Source: Natronomonas salinimetallica (lineage in GTDB: Archaea > Halobacteriota > Halobacteria > Halobacteriales > Haloarculaceae). From it: 64,000 bases of DNA. Every line of letters begins with the position of its first letter. Position 1 is the first letter of the stretch. Below, in pieces: positions 27,427 to 36,148 of the stretch. The stretch lies in the NCBI RefSeq assembly GCF_013839515.1, contig NZ_JACDNQ010000004.1, forward strand, positions 161,324-225,323, written 5' to 3'. The position numbers and the translations under genes are program-made. The notes under the pieces were generated by a model. It had not been told where the DNA came from and searched no databases. It saw only the letters and a list, made by a program, of their open reading frames with translations.

Positions 27427-27921
27427 TCACACCAGTTCGAAGACGTGGACCGGCCACTCCTCCTCGTAGGACAGATCGAAGTCCGGGTCAATGCCGGCTT
27501 CCTCGGGATCACGGACCTGGAGTTCGACGCGGTCGCCGATGGTGACGTCCGCGAGTGGGGCGTCGACGCGGCCTGTAAGCCGAGCCGAGGAGTCGAGTTC
27601 GACCACCGCGATGGTGATCGGTGCCAGGTGCTCGAACGCGGACGGGGGTCGGTTGACGGACGTATACGAGCGTACCTCGCCGGTCCGGGGCTGTTCCGAT
27701 ACCGTGACTGCCCGGCTACCACAGCCGTAACAGGCGGGGCGGGGCGGCAACAGATGTGTATCACACTCCGTACAACGGGCGGCCACCAGCCGGCCCTCCG
27801 CCAGCGCGTCGAAGAAGCCGGGGAGCGTAAACGGCGAATCGGTAGTGATGTCTTCCGGTAGGAGCGGTCCCGTCGTCGTGGAATCGGTGTCTGTCATCGG
27901 TGAATTACTTTCGTCGGTCAT
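27427..27921 (-). CDS. DUF35 zinc-ribbon/OB-fold protein, thiolase partner
   Basis: 164 residues. An N-terminal helix precedes a rubredoxin-like zinc ribbon (CTEC near residue 50, CYGC about 15 residues later), then an OB fold (EVRSYTSVNRPP, LTGRVDAPLADVTIGDRVEL). DUF35 proteins associate with thiolase or HMG-CoA-synthase-like enzymes and are thought to channel acyl-CoA. The ATG at 27921 overlaps the thiolase stop by four bases (ATGA), a translationally coupled pair. A second ATG eight codons on is possible. Confidence 0.88.
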   Translation of the reverse strand: MTDESNSPMTDTDSTTTGPLLPEDITTDSPFTLPGFFDALAEGRLVAARCTECDTHLLPPRPACYGCGSRAVTVSEQPRTGEVRSYTSVNRPPSAFEHLAPITIAVVELDSSARLTGRVDAPLADVTIGDRVELQVRDPEEAGIDPDFDLSYEEEWPVHVFELV

Positions 27922-29084
27922 TGTGTAGTCAGGACGTGAGCCACGGTATGGGCGTCCGCGACGCCACCTTCGTTGATGAGCAGGGCCGTATCGGCGTCCG
28001 CCACCTGGCGGTCGTCCGCCCGGCCCGTGAGCTGTTCGTAGGCTTCGACCGCCTGCAGTATCCCGGTCGCACCGATCGGGTGCCCGCGGGCCTTTAGGCC
28101 GCCACTGGTGTTGATCTGGACGTCGCTCCAGCCCGCCGATCGATCCTCGGGGGCCTCGACGGTCTCGATGCCGTGGCCCTTGGGCGCGAACTCGGCGGCT
28201 TCGGCCAACAGGGCTTCACAGACGGTGAAGGCGTCGTGGACTTCCGCGACGTCGACGTCCGCGGCGTCCATACCGGCGTCCTCGTAAGCGGTCGTGGCAG
28301 CGACGTTCGCTCCCTCGACGTACGTGAGGTCCCGTTCGGCGACGGCGAGGTTGTTGGCCGCCGAGCCGACGCCGGCCACGCGGACCGCGTCGGGACGGCT
28401 CCGCAGGTCGGCCGCCACCTCGTCGTTCGCGACGACGACGGCCGCGGCACCGTCGGTAACCGGCGCACAGTCGTACAGTTTCAGCGGCGGGGCGACGTCG
28501 GGAGCGTCCATGACAGTCTCGACGTCGACCGCCTCCTGGAACATCGCCCGCGGGTTGGCCGCCGCGTTCCGGTGGTTCTTCACGGCGATCCGGGCCAGGT
28601 CCCGCTCCGTCGCGTCGGTTTCGTGGAGATATCGCCGCGCGAGCAGGGCGTACGTGGCGGGTGCTGTGATCCCGGAGCGCTGTTCTAAGGCCCGCTCGAA
28701 GGCGGCACCGAGCGCGTTCGTGGCACCTTCGGTCCCGCCGGCGGTCATTTTCTCGACGCCACAGGCCAACACCGCGTCGTGGACGCCCGCCCGGACGTCC
28801 CGGACTGCGTTCTTGAGCGCGAGCGCACCGGCGGCCGCACACGCCTCGACACGCTCCGCGGGGACGTTCCGCAGGCCGGCCCACTCGGCCATGAGCGTTC
28901 CCTGCATGATCTGATTCTCGTACCGTTCGGACTGTGCGCCGACGTACAGTCCGTCGACGACGTCGGCCGGATCGGGTAATTCCTCGAACGCCTCGGCCAG
29001 TGCCTTCGAGAACAGGTCGCGGCCGGGCAGGTCTGTCTTGCCCAGCGGAGAGGAACCGACCGCGATGAGATGAGCTGTGGACAT
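27918..29084 (-). CDS. Thiolase-family acetyl-CoA acyltransferase (SCP2-like)
   Basis: 388 residues of the non-classical archaeal thiolase type. The nucleophile is in VEACAAAGALALKNA; later blocks include LYDCAPVTDGAAAVVVAN, VAEVHDAFTVCEALLAE and NTSGGLKARGHPIGATGI with the catalytic His. Probable role: acyl-CoA condensation or cleavage in fatty-acid or steroid-like side-chain metabolism, working with the coupled DUF35 protein. A TATA-like TTTATTATC lies about 28 bases above the ATG. The acyl-CoA ligase is divergent to it across a 315-bp region. Confidence 0.9.
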   Translation of the reverse strand: MSTAHLIAVGSSPLGKTDLPGRDLFSKALAEAFEELPDPADVVDGLYVGAQSERYENQIMQGTLMAEWAGLRNVPAERVEACAAAGALALKNAVRDVRAGVHDAVLACGVEKMTAGGTEGATNALGAAFERALEQRSGITAPATYALLARRYLHETDATERDLARIAVKNHRNAAANPRAMFQEAVDVETVMDAPDVAPPLKLYDCAPVTDGAAAVVVANDEVAADLRSRPDAVRVAGVGSAANNLAVAERDLTYVEGANVAATTAYEDAGMDAADVDVAEVHDAFTVCEALLAEAAEFAPKGHGIETVEAPEDRSAGWSDVQINTSGGLKARGHPIGATGILQAVEAYEQLTGRADDRQVADADTALLINEGGVADAHTVAHVLTTQ

Positions 29085-29399
29085 CCTCTATGTATCGTCA
29101 ATCATCGATAATAAAAGTTCGGTTGCGAAGCCGTCCGGCTTCGACTCCGGTCGTCGCAACCGAGAGGTCAGTAGGGCGTATATCGCAAGAATCCTCCCTC
29201 GGCATCGATAGGCTGTTCGATACCCGATTGCCCCGGAGTGTTGCCGTCCCCGCGACGGAGACCGGTTCCGCCGGTGCCGGGAACCGCCCGAACCCGGACT
29301 GGGGGGCTCGCTCCCGTCCGGTTCCCCTGGGCGATGATCGCATGTCCGGCTCCGTCGTTGGAAAGAGCTTTACGTCTCACAGTTACGTCTTATCATACC
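29085..29399. promoter_or_regulatory. Divergent control region, thiolase / acyl-CoA ligase
   Basis: No gene. It holds the thiolase TATA (about 29106-29116, minus) and a strong hairpin GAAGCCG/CGGCTTC at about 29128-29144. I see no copy of the TTTTGCA palindrome found before the IclR gene. Confidence 0.45.
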
Positions 29400-30980
29400 A
29401 TGCATCGACAGATGACGACGCTCGACTTCCTCGATAGAGGGGTCGACGTCTACGGCGATACCGTCGGCATCGTCGCCCACGACGGCACCGAGTACACCTA
29501 CGCCGAGTTCGGCGAGCGGGTCGACCGCGCGGCGTCGGCGCTCTCGGCTCTCGGCATCGAGGAGGGCGATCGCGTGGCGCTGCTCTCGCCGAACACACAC
29601 TGGTTTCTGGAGGCGCTGTTCGCAATCAACGCTCTCGGGGCTATCTCGGCCCCGCTTAACTACCGGCTCACCGCCGGGGACTACGAGTACATCCTCGACG
29701 ACTGCGGAGCCCAGGCGGTCATCGCCGACCACGAGTACGCCGGAAAGGTCGAGGCGATCCGCGACCGGGTCCCCGCCACGTCGTTCGTCGCCAACCCGGC
29801 CGACCGCGTCGACGGCGACTGGCGCGACTACGAGTCGCTCCTGGGAGAGGCCGACCCCGACGGGATCGAACGCCCCGATATCTCCGAGGACGACCCCGCG
29901 ACGATCAACTACACGAGCGGGACGACCGGCGACCCGAAGGGCGTAGTCCGGACCCACCGCACCGAACACTACCACGCGCTGATCACCGCCCACCACACCG
30001 AGATCAGCGACGACGACGCTTACCTCTGGACGCTGCCGATGTTCCACGTCAACGGGTGGGGCTACCCCTACGTCATCACGGGCGTCGGCGGGAAACACGT
30101 CTGCCAGCGCCACTTCGACGCTGCCGGCGCCTTCGAGCGCATCCGAAACCACGACGTGACCTACCTCTGTGGCGCGCCGACGGTGCTGGACAGCCTCATC
30201 GATCACTATCAGAACACCGGCGTCGCCGCCACGGGCGAGAAGCCGGTCAGGATCGCCACCGCCGCCAGCCCGCCGCCCGAGGCGACGATCCGGACCGTCG
30301 AAGACGAACTCGGCTGGAACATTTTGCACGTCTACGGGCTGACCGAGACCGGCCCGCTGGTCACGACGAGCAATTCGCCGCGCCGGATCGAGAGCGAGGG
30401 TCGCTTCGAGATCAAGACTCGTCAGGGCCACGCCATGCTCGGAACCGAACTGCGCGTCGTCGACGAGGACGGCGAGGACATCCCCTCCGACGACGAGACG
30501 ATGGGCGAGATCATCGTCCGCGGCAACCAGATCATGGACCGCTACTGGAACAAACCCGAGCGGACTCGCGATGCCTTCAGCGGCCGGGCCGACGGATGGT
30601 TCCACACCGGCGACTTCGCCAGTATCGACGAGCGCGGGATGATATCAATCAAGGACCGCAAGAAGGACGTCATCATCAGCGGCGGCGAGAACATCTCCAG
30701 CGTCGAGGTCGAAGACGCCCTCTATGACCACCCAGACATCGATCGCGTCGCCGTGATCGGCGTCCCCCACGAGAAGTGGGGCGAGACGCCCAAAGCAATC
30801 GCCGTGCCCGCCGGCAGCGCCGACCTCACCGAGGAAAGGATCATCGAGTTCGCCCGCGATAATCTCCCACACTACAAATGCCCAACCGTCGTCGAGTTCG
30901 TCGAGGACCTCCCCGAGACCTCCACGGGTAAGATCCGCAAGGTCGAACTCCGGGAGTCCCACGGCGACCCCATCAAGTGA
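29400..30980 (+). CDS. Acyl-CoA synthetase (AMP-forming)
   Basis: 526 residues from the ATG at 29400; ATG four codons later is the alternative. Adenylating-enzyme motifs: INYTSGTTGDPKGVVRTH (P-loop), VYGLTETGP (A5), WFHTGDFASID (A7), KDRKKDVIISGGENIS (A8) and DLPETSTGKIRKVELR with the catalytic lysine (A10). Closest in style to medium/long-chain fatty acid ligases. It activates a carboxylic acid to acyl-CoA in the cytosol, feeding the divergent thiolase; the IclR regulator downstream may control the set. Confidence 0.92.
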   Translation: MHRQMTTLDFLDRGVDVYGDTVGIVAHDGTEYTYAEFGERVDRAASALSALGIEEGDRVALLSPNTHWFLEALFAINALGAISAPLNYRLTAGDYEYILDDCGAQAVIADHEYAGKVEAIRDRVPATSFVANPADRVDGDWRDYESLLGEADPDGIERPDISEDDPATINYTSGTTGDPKGVVRTHRTEHYHALITAHHTEISDDDAYLWTLPMFHVNGWGYPYVITGVGGKHVCQRHFDAAGAFERIRNHDVTYLCGAPTVLDSLIDHYQNTGVAATGEKPVRIATAASPPPEATIRTVEDELGWNILHVYGLTETGPLVTTSNSPRRIESEGRFEIKTRQGHAMLGTELRVVDEDGEDIPSDDETMGEIIVRGNQIMDRYWNKPERTRDAFSGRADGWFHTGDFASIDERGMISIKDRKKDVIISGGENISSVEVEDALYDHPDIDRVAVIGVPHEKWGETPKAIAVPAGSADLTEERIIEFARDNLPHYKCPTVVEFVEDLPETSTGKIRKVELRESHGDPIK

Positions 30981-31071
30981 CCCCGTCCGTTCCGGCTCGT
31001 TCGTCGTCGCCCCCCGAGTGAGCACGTGCCTGTTCGGCCAACCCGGACGCAAGCGTGTACTCCCGCGGGTC

Positions 31072-31129
31072 GGGGCCGTTGAGGACGTCCGGAGTGGGGT
31101 GGGGCCGTTGAGGACGTCCGGAGTGGGGT
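31072..31129. repeat. 29-bp tandem repeat downstream of the ligase
   Basis: Two identical units start at 31072 and 31101 (core GGGGCCGTTGAGGACGTCC). The remainder of 30981-31261 shows no gene. Confidence 0.85.
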
Positions 31130-31261
31130 ACGTTCTCGATGCTCCGTGAGGGGCTGACACTGCCGAACCGTAGTCCGGGCCGTTACAGGTATTTGAAGCG
31201 ACATGACCGGCCGTCGTCGTCGGACGCTCATCCTGTTTCTCTCGCCGTCAGCTCCCATCGA

Positions 31262-31278
31262 TTTTGCAGCGTGCAAAA
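31262..31278 (+). promoter_or_regulatory. Perfect palindrome over the IclR gene promoter
   Basis: TTTTGCA-GCG-TGCAAAA, a 7-bp perfect inverted repeat. It directly abuts a TATA-like AATAAG at 31280-31285, which sits 25-30 bases before the ATG at 31310. The position over the BRE is that of an autorepressor operator. Confidence 0.6.
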
Positions 31279-31309
31279 GAATAAGTGGTAGCGGCCCTCG
31301 AGCGATAGT

Positions 31310-32095
31310 ATGACAGACCACGCCGACACGAGTGGTTCACGCAGGATTGCGGCGGTAGACAAATGCTGTGAAATTCTTGATACGATTCACGAGCTCCAGG
31401 GGGCCACGTTGACCGAGATCTCGGAGCATCTGGGGTTGACGCCCGGAACAGTCCATCCACACCTCGTCACCCTGTTCGAGAATCAGCTGGTCACGAAGAA
31501 GGACGGCGTCTACTCCCCGAGTTTCAAATTTTTGCGTGTCGGAGAAAGCCGTCGCCGGGAAAACGTCTTTTTCCGACATGCCAATAGCAAGATGGAGGAG
31601 TTGGCACGCAGGATCGACGCCCGAGTTCAGATCTACGTCGAGGAGTTCGGGATGGGCGTTTGTATCGCTCAGGCCGGAAGTCAAAGCAGTATTCAGCCCC
31701 CGGACGAAGTAGGAGACCAAACCCACCTCCACGTCATCGCTGCCGGGAAGGCGATGTTGGCGGAGATGCCTGACGAACGGATATCCGAAATCGTCGAACA
31801 GCATGGAATGCCGGAGCACACGTCAAACACGGTCGTTGACGAGTCGGCGCTCTTCGGGGAGTTAGAGGACATTTCGGAGCAAGGCTACGCGTTTAACGAC
31901 GAAGAGTACATATCGGGGTTGGGGGCAGTAGGATCCGCGGTAACCGCGGAGAATGGGGACGTTATCGGAGCGATATCCGCGGCCGTGCCCACCAACCGGA
32001 TGGCGACCTCCGAGTTCACCAACACAGTCCCTCATGACGTCGCCAGCGTCGCCAACACCATCGAACTCGACATCCACGTCGAAAACAAAGGGTGA
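31310..32095 (+). CDS. IclR-family transcriptional regulator
   Basis: 261 residues. N-terminal winged helix (AAVDKCCEILDTIHELQGAT, recognition helix GTVHPHLVTLFENQLV), then the effector-binding domain typified by VQIYVEEFGMGVCIAQAGSQ, LHVIAAGKAMLAEMPDERI and GAVGSAVTAENGDVIGAISA. IclR proteins usually repress or activate catabolic genes in response to a small acid. The ligase and thiolase genes upstream are the obvious candidates. A perfect palindrome over its own promoter suggests autoregulation. Confidence 0.93.
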   Translation: MTDHADTSGSRRIAAVDKCCEILDTIHELQGATLTEISEHLGLTPGTVHPHLVTLFENQLVTKKDGVYSPSFKFLRVGESRRRENVFFRHANSKMEELARRIDARVQIYVEEFGMGVCIAQAGSQSSIQPPDEVGDQTHLHVIAAGKAMLAEMPDERISEIVEQHGMPEHTSNTVVDESALFGELEDISEQGYAFNDEEYISGLGAVGSAVTAENGDVIGAISAAVPTNRMATSEFTNTVPHDVASVANTIELDIHVENKG

Positions 32096-33025
32096 TCGAT
32101 ACGGGTGAATCTGCATATCGTTTTGTGATCGGCGAAAGGACGCTACAGAACAAAGAACAGAAATCATTCGAAGGCGCTATCGGTTATTATCGGTCCCATA
32201 CGATCGAGATCGTTTTCCATCGCCGATACGTGGTCTATGGTGTATGTTGTCATTGTCAAAAGGGAGTCGGCGATCCAGGGATGATCGATAGGACAGCAGT
32301 CGTCTATCCCACGTCGGTTGCCGTAATCCGTACTGGATATTCCATAACGAAATTAATATTGTTATTATTTGTTCCGGTTGTGTCGTCAGCACCGAAAACA
32401 TCGGTCGGGACGAACGCTCCCGGTACACGGTCGACACGGGCGGCTCCAAGCCCGTGTGCACGGTCGGCTTCCCGTGGGTCGGATACCGGCCGCGTTAGCT
32501 TTGGCCAGAGCTGTAGCAGACGGCGAGGGCTTCGAGGCATTCTTGGGCCGTCTCGGGTACGACACGGCTGAAACTATTCACAATCAGATGCATTTATTAT
32601 CGTATATATTTTTCGTTCTGTTTTTTGAAACAGATATTTGGCTGCGTTTCGATGTTCGCGTCCTATTACTCGGGATCGATAGTTGCCTGCAACAAAATCG
32701 GGACCGGGACGATCCGCGCCGTCGGCGAGGAACCCGGTGTCACCGGGCGGGTAGCGCCGGTATAGCCCGGTCAAAAACCACTGCGTTGTCCGTTTTGTTG
32801 CGGTCGAATAGAGGCTTACGTGGCGAATATCATTCGTATACGGGTCAACGACGCCGTAGAATCGGAGCTGCTGACGGTGGGGCCCGATAACGGGTTTGTC
32901 ACCCGCAAAGTGTCGGCAGAGACGGTCGGGATCGGCTGCAGCTTGGCTTTGTGAACTCGGATATGAATGGCAGTGTGACGCCGCCTGTGGGCATAAGTAT
33001 AAAATAATCCATATGTCTTAGAAAT
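32096..33025. other. AT-richer gap with decayed coding traces
   Basis: No intact gene over 930 bases. Traces include plus-strand GRIPAALALARAVADGEGFE (about 32470-32530) and IVACNKIGTGTIRAVGEEPG (about 32680-32740), each cut by stops and not assignable. TA-rich spots at 32345-32370 and 32590-32635 look like promoters or insertion scars. Confidence 0.45.
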
Positions 33026-33364
33026 CTATATATCGGCAAGTGCCGGCGAATTCCTCTCCTCTTCGATCGCCCATCGCGGCGTCCCGTCCCGCTCCACAAA
33101 CGACGGCTCGATCTCGTCCGTGATTTCCCCGGCTGTCACGGCCGTCCTCTCGTTCACCTCGTACTTCGCTCCCCACGAGAGGTCAGCACGAGCACCGGCG
33201 ACGTCGCCGTTCGGGAGGTTTCCTTCGCCGACGAGTGCCTCGGCATAGGCCGGGACGGGCATCACCCATCGTTCGTTCTCGGCACCAGTCGCCTCGTAGA
33301 ACTCCTTCGTCGCTTCGACGCCGTCCAGGTAGTCGATGAGGAACGTCGCGTCGAGGACTTTCAT
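33026..33364 (-). pseudogene. vapC: VapC-like PIN-domain toxin, C-terminus degenerate
   Basis: 112 residues. The N-terminus MKVLDATFLIDYLDG has the PIN Asp5 and an acidic residue in PVPAYAEALVG. After EITDEI the sequence runs into EPSFVERDGTPRWAIEEERN, with neither the D-x-x-I-A-A block nor the D-x-D-F block that completes a VapC active site. The toxin is thus probably inactive through a frameshift or recombination near residue 86. It overlaps the antitoxin stop by four bases. Confidence 0.7.
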
Positions 33365-33585
33365 GCAGCGTCCTCAGCCCGCTCTCGCATCCGCTGTTTT
33401 CGTTTTTTTTTCTTCGACTTCCGACGCCCTTCACGGACGCGTTTGGCTTCCTCGTCGGACCAGCGGCCGAACCCGTCGTAGAAGTCGCTGACGCGGTCCT
33501 CGTCAAGCACACGCTCCAAGACGTCGTTGTAGCTCTCTCCTTCACGCCGGAGACAGTTGAGTTCCCGCTTCACGCGGTCGCTCAC
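33361..33585 (-). CDS. vapB: VapB-type antitoxin, probably frameshifted at its start
   Basis: 74 residues from a GTG at 33585 (VSDRVKRELNCLRREGESYN), a haloarchaeal VapB whose DNA-binding N-terminus normally begins about nine residues earlier. That missing start is visible one frame over: ATG at 33611 reads MSTADERSE and then stops, and one added base would give MSTADEKIRVSDRVKREL. The C-terminus is a lysine/arginine-rich tail. With the damaged vapC this module looks like a relic; initiation at the GTG is possible but would lack the first strand of the DNA-binding fold. Confidence 0.65.
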   Translation of the reverse strand: MSDRVKRELNCLRREGESYNDVLERVLDEDRVSDFYDGFGRWSDEEAKRVREGRRKSKKKKRKQRMRERAEDAA

Positions 33586-33643
33586 TCGGATCTTTCATCA
33601 GCAGTCGACATTGTTACGTCAACATTGGTGTTAACGTGTCTTA

Positions 33644-33751
33644 TACTGGTGGACGAAATCAAATGAAACCGACTCACGAGTGATCCGCCGTTCGCTCCGT
33701 CGAACGGCGTGATCCTCGTGCGTCGTGTGTACATTCTTTTGTTCGTCAGTA
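33644..33751. mobile_element. MITE, TACTGG family, 108 bp, copy 3
   Basis: TACTGG...CAGTA with target duplication TTA at 33641-33643 and 33752-33754. It lies upstream of the damaged vapBC. Confidence 0.85.
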
Positions 33752-33801
33752 TTAGTCGTTAGGCCCTAGATCTAACGTTAGCCGAAGACCACAAATCCGC
33801 T

Positions 33802-33910
33802 CTATAGCCACCCGGCTTTCTGGCGCTCTCTCGCTTGGACGTCGGGGGCGTAGCTACCTCGGTAGTGATCGATAAACGTCTCCAGGTCGTCCCAACCGCC
33901 CCAGTCGCAC
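33802..33910 (-). pseudogene. C-terminal gene fragment next to tRNA-Val, possibly a recombinase
   Basis: The minus strand has an open stretch reading WDDLETFIDHYRGSYAPDVQ and ending REROK-like (ARERQKAGWL) at a TAG, 33802. It is cut on its 5' side by a fragment of the palindromic MITE at 33911-33937. The position, against the 3' end of a tRNA, is where haloarchaeal integrases sit, and the tail is reminiscent of them; the call is tentative. Confidence 0.35.
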
Positions 33911-33937
33911 CTATAGTAGACATCGCAACTATAGGAA
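33911..33937. mobile_element. Fragment of the palindromic TATAGTAG MITE
   Basis: CTATAGTAGACATCGCAACT then ATAGGAATCG: one terminal arm only, matching the left end of the copy at 44957. The rest of the element is missing. Confidence 0.65.
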
Positions 33938-33953
33938 TCGTACAAGCTCTGGA

Positions 33954-34026
33954 TGGGTCCGGGCGGAGTCGAACCACCGATCTCGTCCTTGTAAGGGACG
34001 CGTCATAACCACTAGACCACGGACCC
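33954..34026 (-). tRNA. tRNA-Val (anticodon TAC)
   Basis: The minus strand reads GGGTCCGTGGTCTAGTGGTT in the acceptor/D region, anticodon loop CTTACAA, T loop GGTTCGACTCC and closing GGACCC plus discriminator A. Acceptor pairing is complete. CCA is not encoded and no intron is seen. Confidence 0.95.
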
Positions 34027-34111
34027 GACGTTCCGAGAGAACCACCGGGGGCGGATAACGCTTACTTTTTGAACGGAACCCTTAGACGCCCCCGCCCCCT
34101 TCGGTCGGAGT

Positions 34112-34636
34112 ATGGACTCCCGAGTGATTGCCTACGGTCTCCTCGTGGCCGCCGTCGTGGGCATCATCGTGGGGGCCGCCTTCTGGACGGGACTCATCGC
34201 CCCGCTGCTCGGTGACGGGTACGACCCCGAGGTCGTCACGGACGACTACGAGCGAACGGCCGTCACGGTCGTCGACGGCGAGACGGGGGCGGAACTCGGG
34301 ACCGTCGAGGCGGCCGTCGCGGATACGTTTATAAAACGCTACGTCGGCCTGAGCGGGACCGACGAACTCCCCGAGGACCGCGGGATGCTGTTCGTCCACG
34401 AGAGCCCCGGCGAGTACACCTACGTGATGCGGGACATGTCGTTCGGCCTCGACATCGTCTTCGTGGATCACGACGGAACGATCACGACGATCCACGAGGC
34501 ACCCCCACCCGCCCCCGGGGAGGACGGGAACGCCCAAGAGTATCGCGGGAGGGGCCAGTACGTCCTCGAAGTCCCCCTCGGCTGGACGGCCGAACGGGGG
34601 ATCGAAGCCGGCGACGAGGTCCGATTCGAGCTATGA
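34112..34636 (+). CDS. DUF192 protein, membrane-anchored
   Basis: 174 residues. One N-terminal membrane segment (VIAYGLLVAAVVGIIVGAAF) anchors an outward-facing DUF192 domain: KRYVGLSGTDELPEDRGMLF, MRDMSFGLDIVFVDHDGTI and YVLEVPLGWTAERGIEAGDE. DUF192 (YlzA/ARCH-type) proteins are common in archaea and bacteria but have no settled role; structures show a compact beta barrel. It stands alone, 72 bp upstream of the eroded ABC gene. Confidence 0.88.
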   Translation: MDSRVIAYGLLVAAVVGIIVGAAFWTGLIAPLLGDGYDPEVVTDDYERTAVTVVDGETGAELGTVEAAVADTFIKRYVGLSGTDELPEDRGMLFVHESPGEYTYVMRDMSFGLDIVFVDHDGTITTIHEAPPPAPGEDGNAQEYRGRGQYVLEVPLGWTAERGIEAGDEVRFEL

Positions 34637-35179
34637 TGTACACCTCCTCGGATCGGTCGAACCACCCGTAGGCCAAGCGTTATCGCCGCCGAACGCCGAA
34701 TAACGCCCATGTCGGACACGGTGGGGGACGACGGCGACGACGCCGAACCGCTCGCCGTCACCGACGGCCGCGTTCGTTATGCGTCAGTCACCTTCGGCTA
34801 CGACGATGCCCCGATCGTCGAGGACGTCGACTTCGAGGTCGCAGGGGGCGAGACACTCGCGTTGATCGGCCCGGCCGGTGCCGGAAAGTCGACCGTCCTC
34901 AAGCTCCTCCTTTGGCTCTACGACGTCGGCGAGGGGGCGATCCGCATCGACGGGACCGACGTCCGCGACGTCACCCTCCCCGAGGGCTACGAGACGATGG
35001 TCGGCGAGCGCGGTGTCAAGCTCTCCGGGGGCCAGAGACAGCGTATCTCCATCGCCCGAGCGGTGTTAACCCCGGTCATCCGCTGGGGTTCTGCACCGGT
35101 ACCGATTACGGCGTCTGAGTGTTGTATCTGAATCTAGAAAGGTCCAACGGCGAGAGCCTGAATCAGATCAGGTAGCGCC

Positions 35180-35578
35180 TCAGTCGTCGCTTCGGAGGTT
35201 CGTAACGTCCATCAGGTCCGTGAGGAGCTGTGTCTCGAAATCGCTGTCTGCAACGATAAGTTCGTCACCAGTGGACCGCGCGGTCGCCGCGATGAGGAGA
35301 TCCCGAGCGGCCATCCGTTCGCCGTTGTCCATCAGCTGGTCCTGCATCCGCCCCGCCTCCAGGGCGACCTGTTCGTTGAGGTCGAGGGCGCGGACACCGC
35401 CAAACTCCTGGCGGACCGCGACGACGTCCGTGGATCCGGAGCCGACTTCGCCATCGATGACCTCGAAGACGCAGAGTGAGGACGTGAGGTAAGGCTGTCC
35501 GCACTCTTCGACGTGCTCAACGACGACAGGGACGCCTTCGAGCATGTCGATGATGACCGAGGAATCGAGGAACGTCAC
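35180..35578 (-). CDS. vapC: VapC-type PIN-domain ribonuclease toxin
   Basis: 132 residues with a complete PIN active site: Asp5 and Asp11 in MTFLDSSVIIDMLEG, Glu in LCVFEVIDGE, Asp in ARDLLIAATARSTG and the VADSDFE block. Such toxins cut tRNA or rRNA when freed from the antitoxin. It overlaps the vapB stop by four bases. The pair lies antisense inside the ABC ATPase remnant, so it arrived as a unit after or during that gene's decay. Confidence 0.9.
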   Translation of the reverse strand: MTFLDSSVIIDMLEGVPVVVEHVEECGQPYLTSSLCVFEVIDGEVGSGSTDVVAVRQEFGGVRALDLNEQVALEAGRMQDQLMDNGERMAARDLLIAATARSTGDELIVADSDFETQLLTDLMDVTNLRSDD

Positions 35579-35772
35579 CGCTCGAAGCTCTCCCGAGAGC
35601 GCTCTACGGCCTCCCGTGCGCGGTCGGCTTTCTCCTCACTCCACGCGCCGATGTTGATGGGCTTCTCGCTCTGCACAAGGCGTTCGAGGAGTTCGTCAAA
35701 CGTCTCGTCCTCTCGCTTCAGGCTCTCTAACATCTTTTTCGTATCGTCCGTGACCCGGATGGACGTGCCCAT
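35575..35772 (-). CDS. vapB: VapB-type antitoxin
   Basis: 65 residues from the ATG at 35772 (MGTSIRVTDDTKKMLESLKR), a ribbon-helix-helix style N-terminus with an acidic, Arg-containing C-terminus that would wrap the toxin (WSEEKADRAREAVERSRESF). Immediately upstream at 35775-35789 the imperfect palindrome TATGCAG-T-CTGTATA is a plausible autoregulatory operator. Confidence 0.82.
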   Translation of the reverse strand: MGTSIRVTDDTKKMLESLKREDETFDELLERLVQSEKPINIGAWSEEKADRAREAVERSRESFER

Positions 35773-36148
35773 ATGTATACAGACTGCATACACACCTATC
35801 TAACTTACGCCGGCTCGGTGGGGGCAACGATATGTGAACTACCCCGCGGTCCTCGTCCTCGACGAGGCGACGAGCGACGTCGATACCGAGACCGAGATGT
35901 TGATCCAGCGCAGCCTCGATCGGCTCACCGCGGACCGGACCACCTTCGCCATCGCCCACCGCCTCTCGACGATCAAGGACGCCGACACGACCGTCGTCAT
36001 AGAGGACGGCCGGATCGTCGAACGGGGAAGCCACGGTGAACTGCTCGAGGACGGCGGCCTCTACGCGCACCTGTGGGGCGTCCAGGCCGGTGAGATCGAG
36101 GAGCTCCCCGAAGAGTTCATACAGCGCGCGGCGAAGCGACAGGCCCGC

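Noticed and set aside
29128..29144. GAAGCCG/CGGCTTC hairpin as a rho-independent-type terminator
   Set aside because: It lies upstream of both divergent genes rather than downstream of one, and lacks a T tract; possible operator or chance.
32092..32571. 160-codon open frame after the IclR gene
   Set aside because: Overlaps the iclR stop, mixed composition, no domain, and codon use unlike neighbours; the region looks decayed.
35831..35846. GTGAACTACCCC resembling the right end of the TnpB element
   Set aside because: The sequence here encodes the expected NYPAVL of the ABC Walker B region and is not followed by the element hairpin; the match is probably coincidence.
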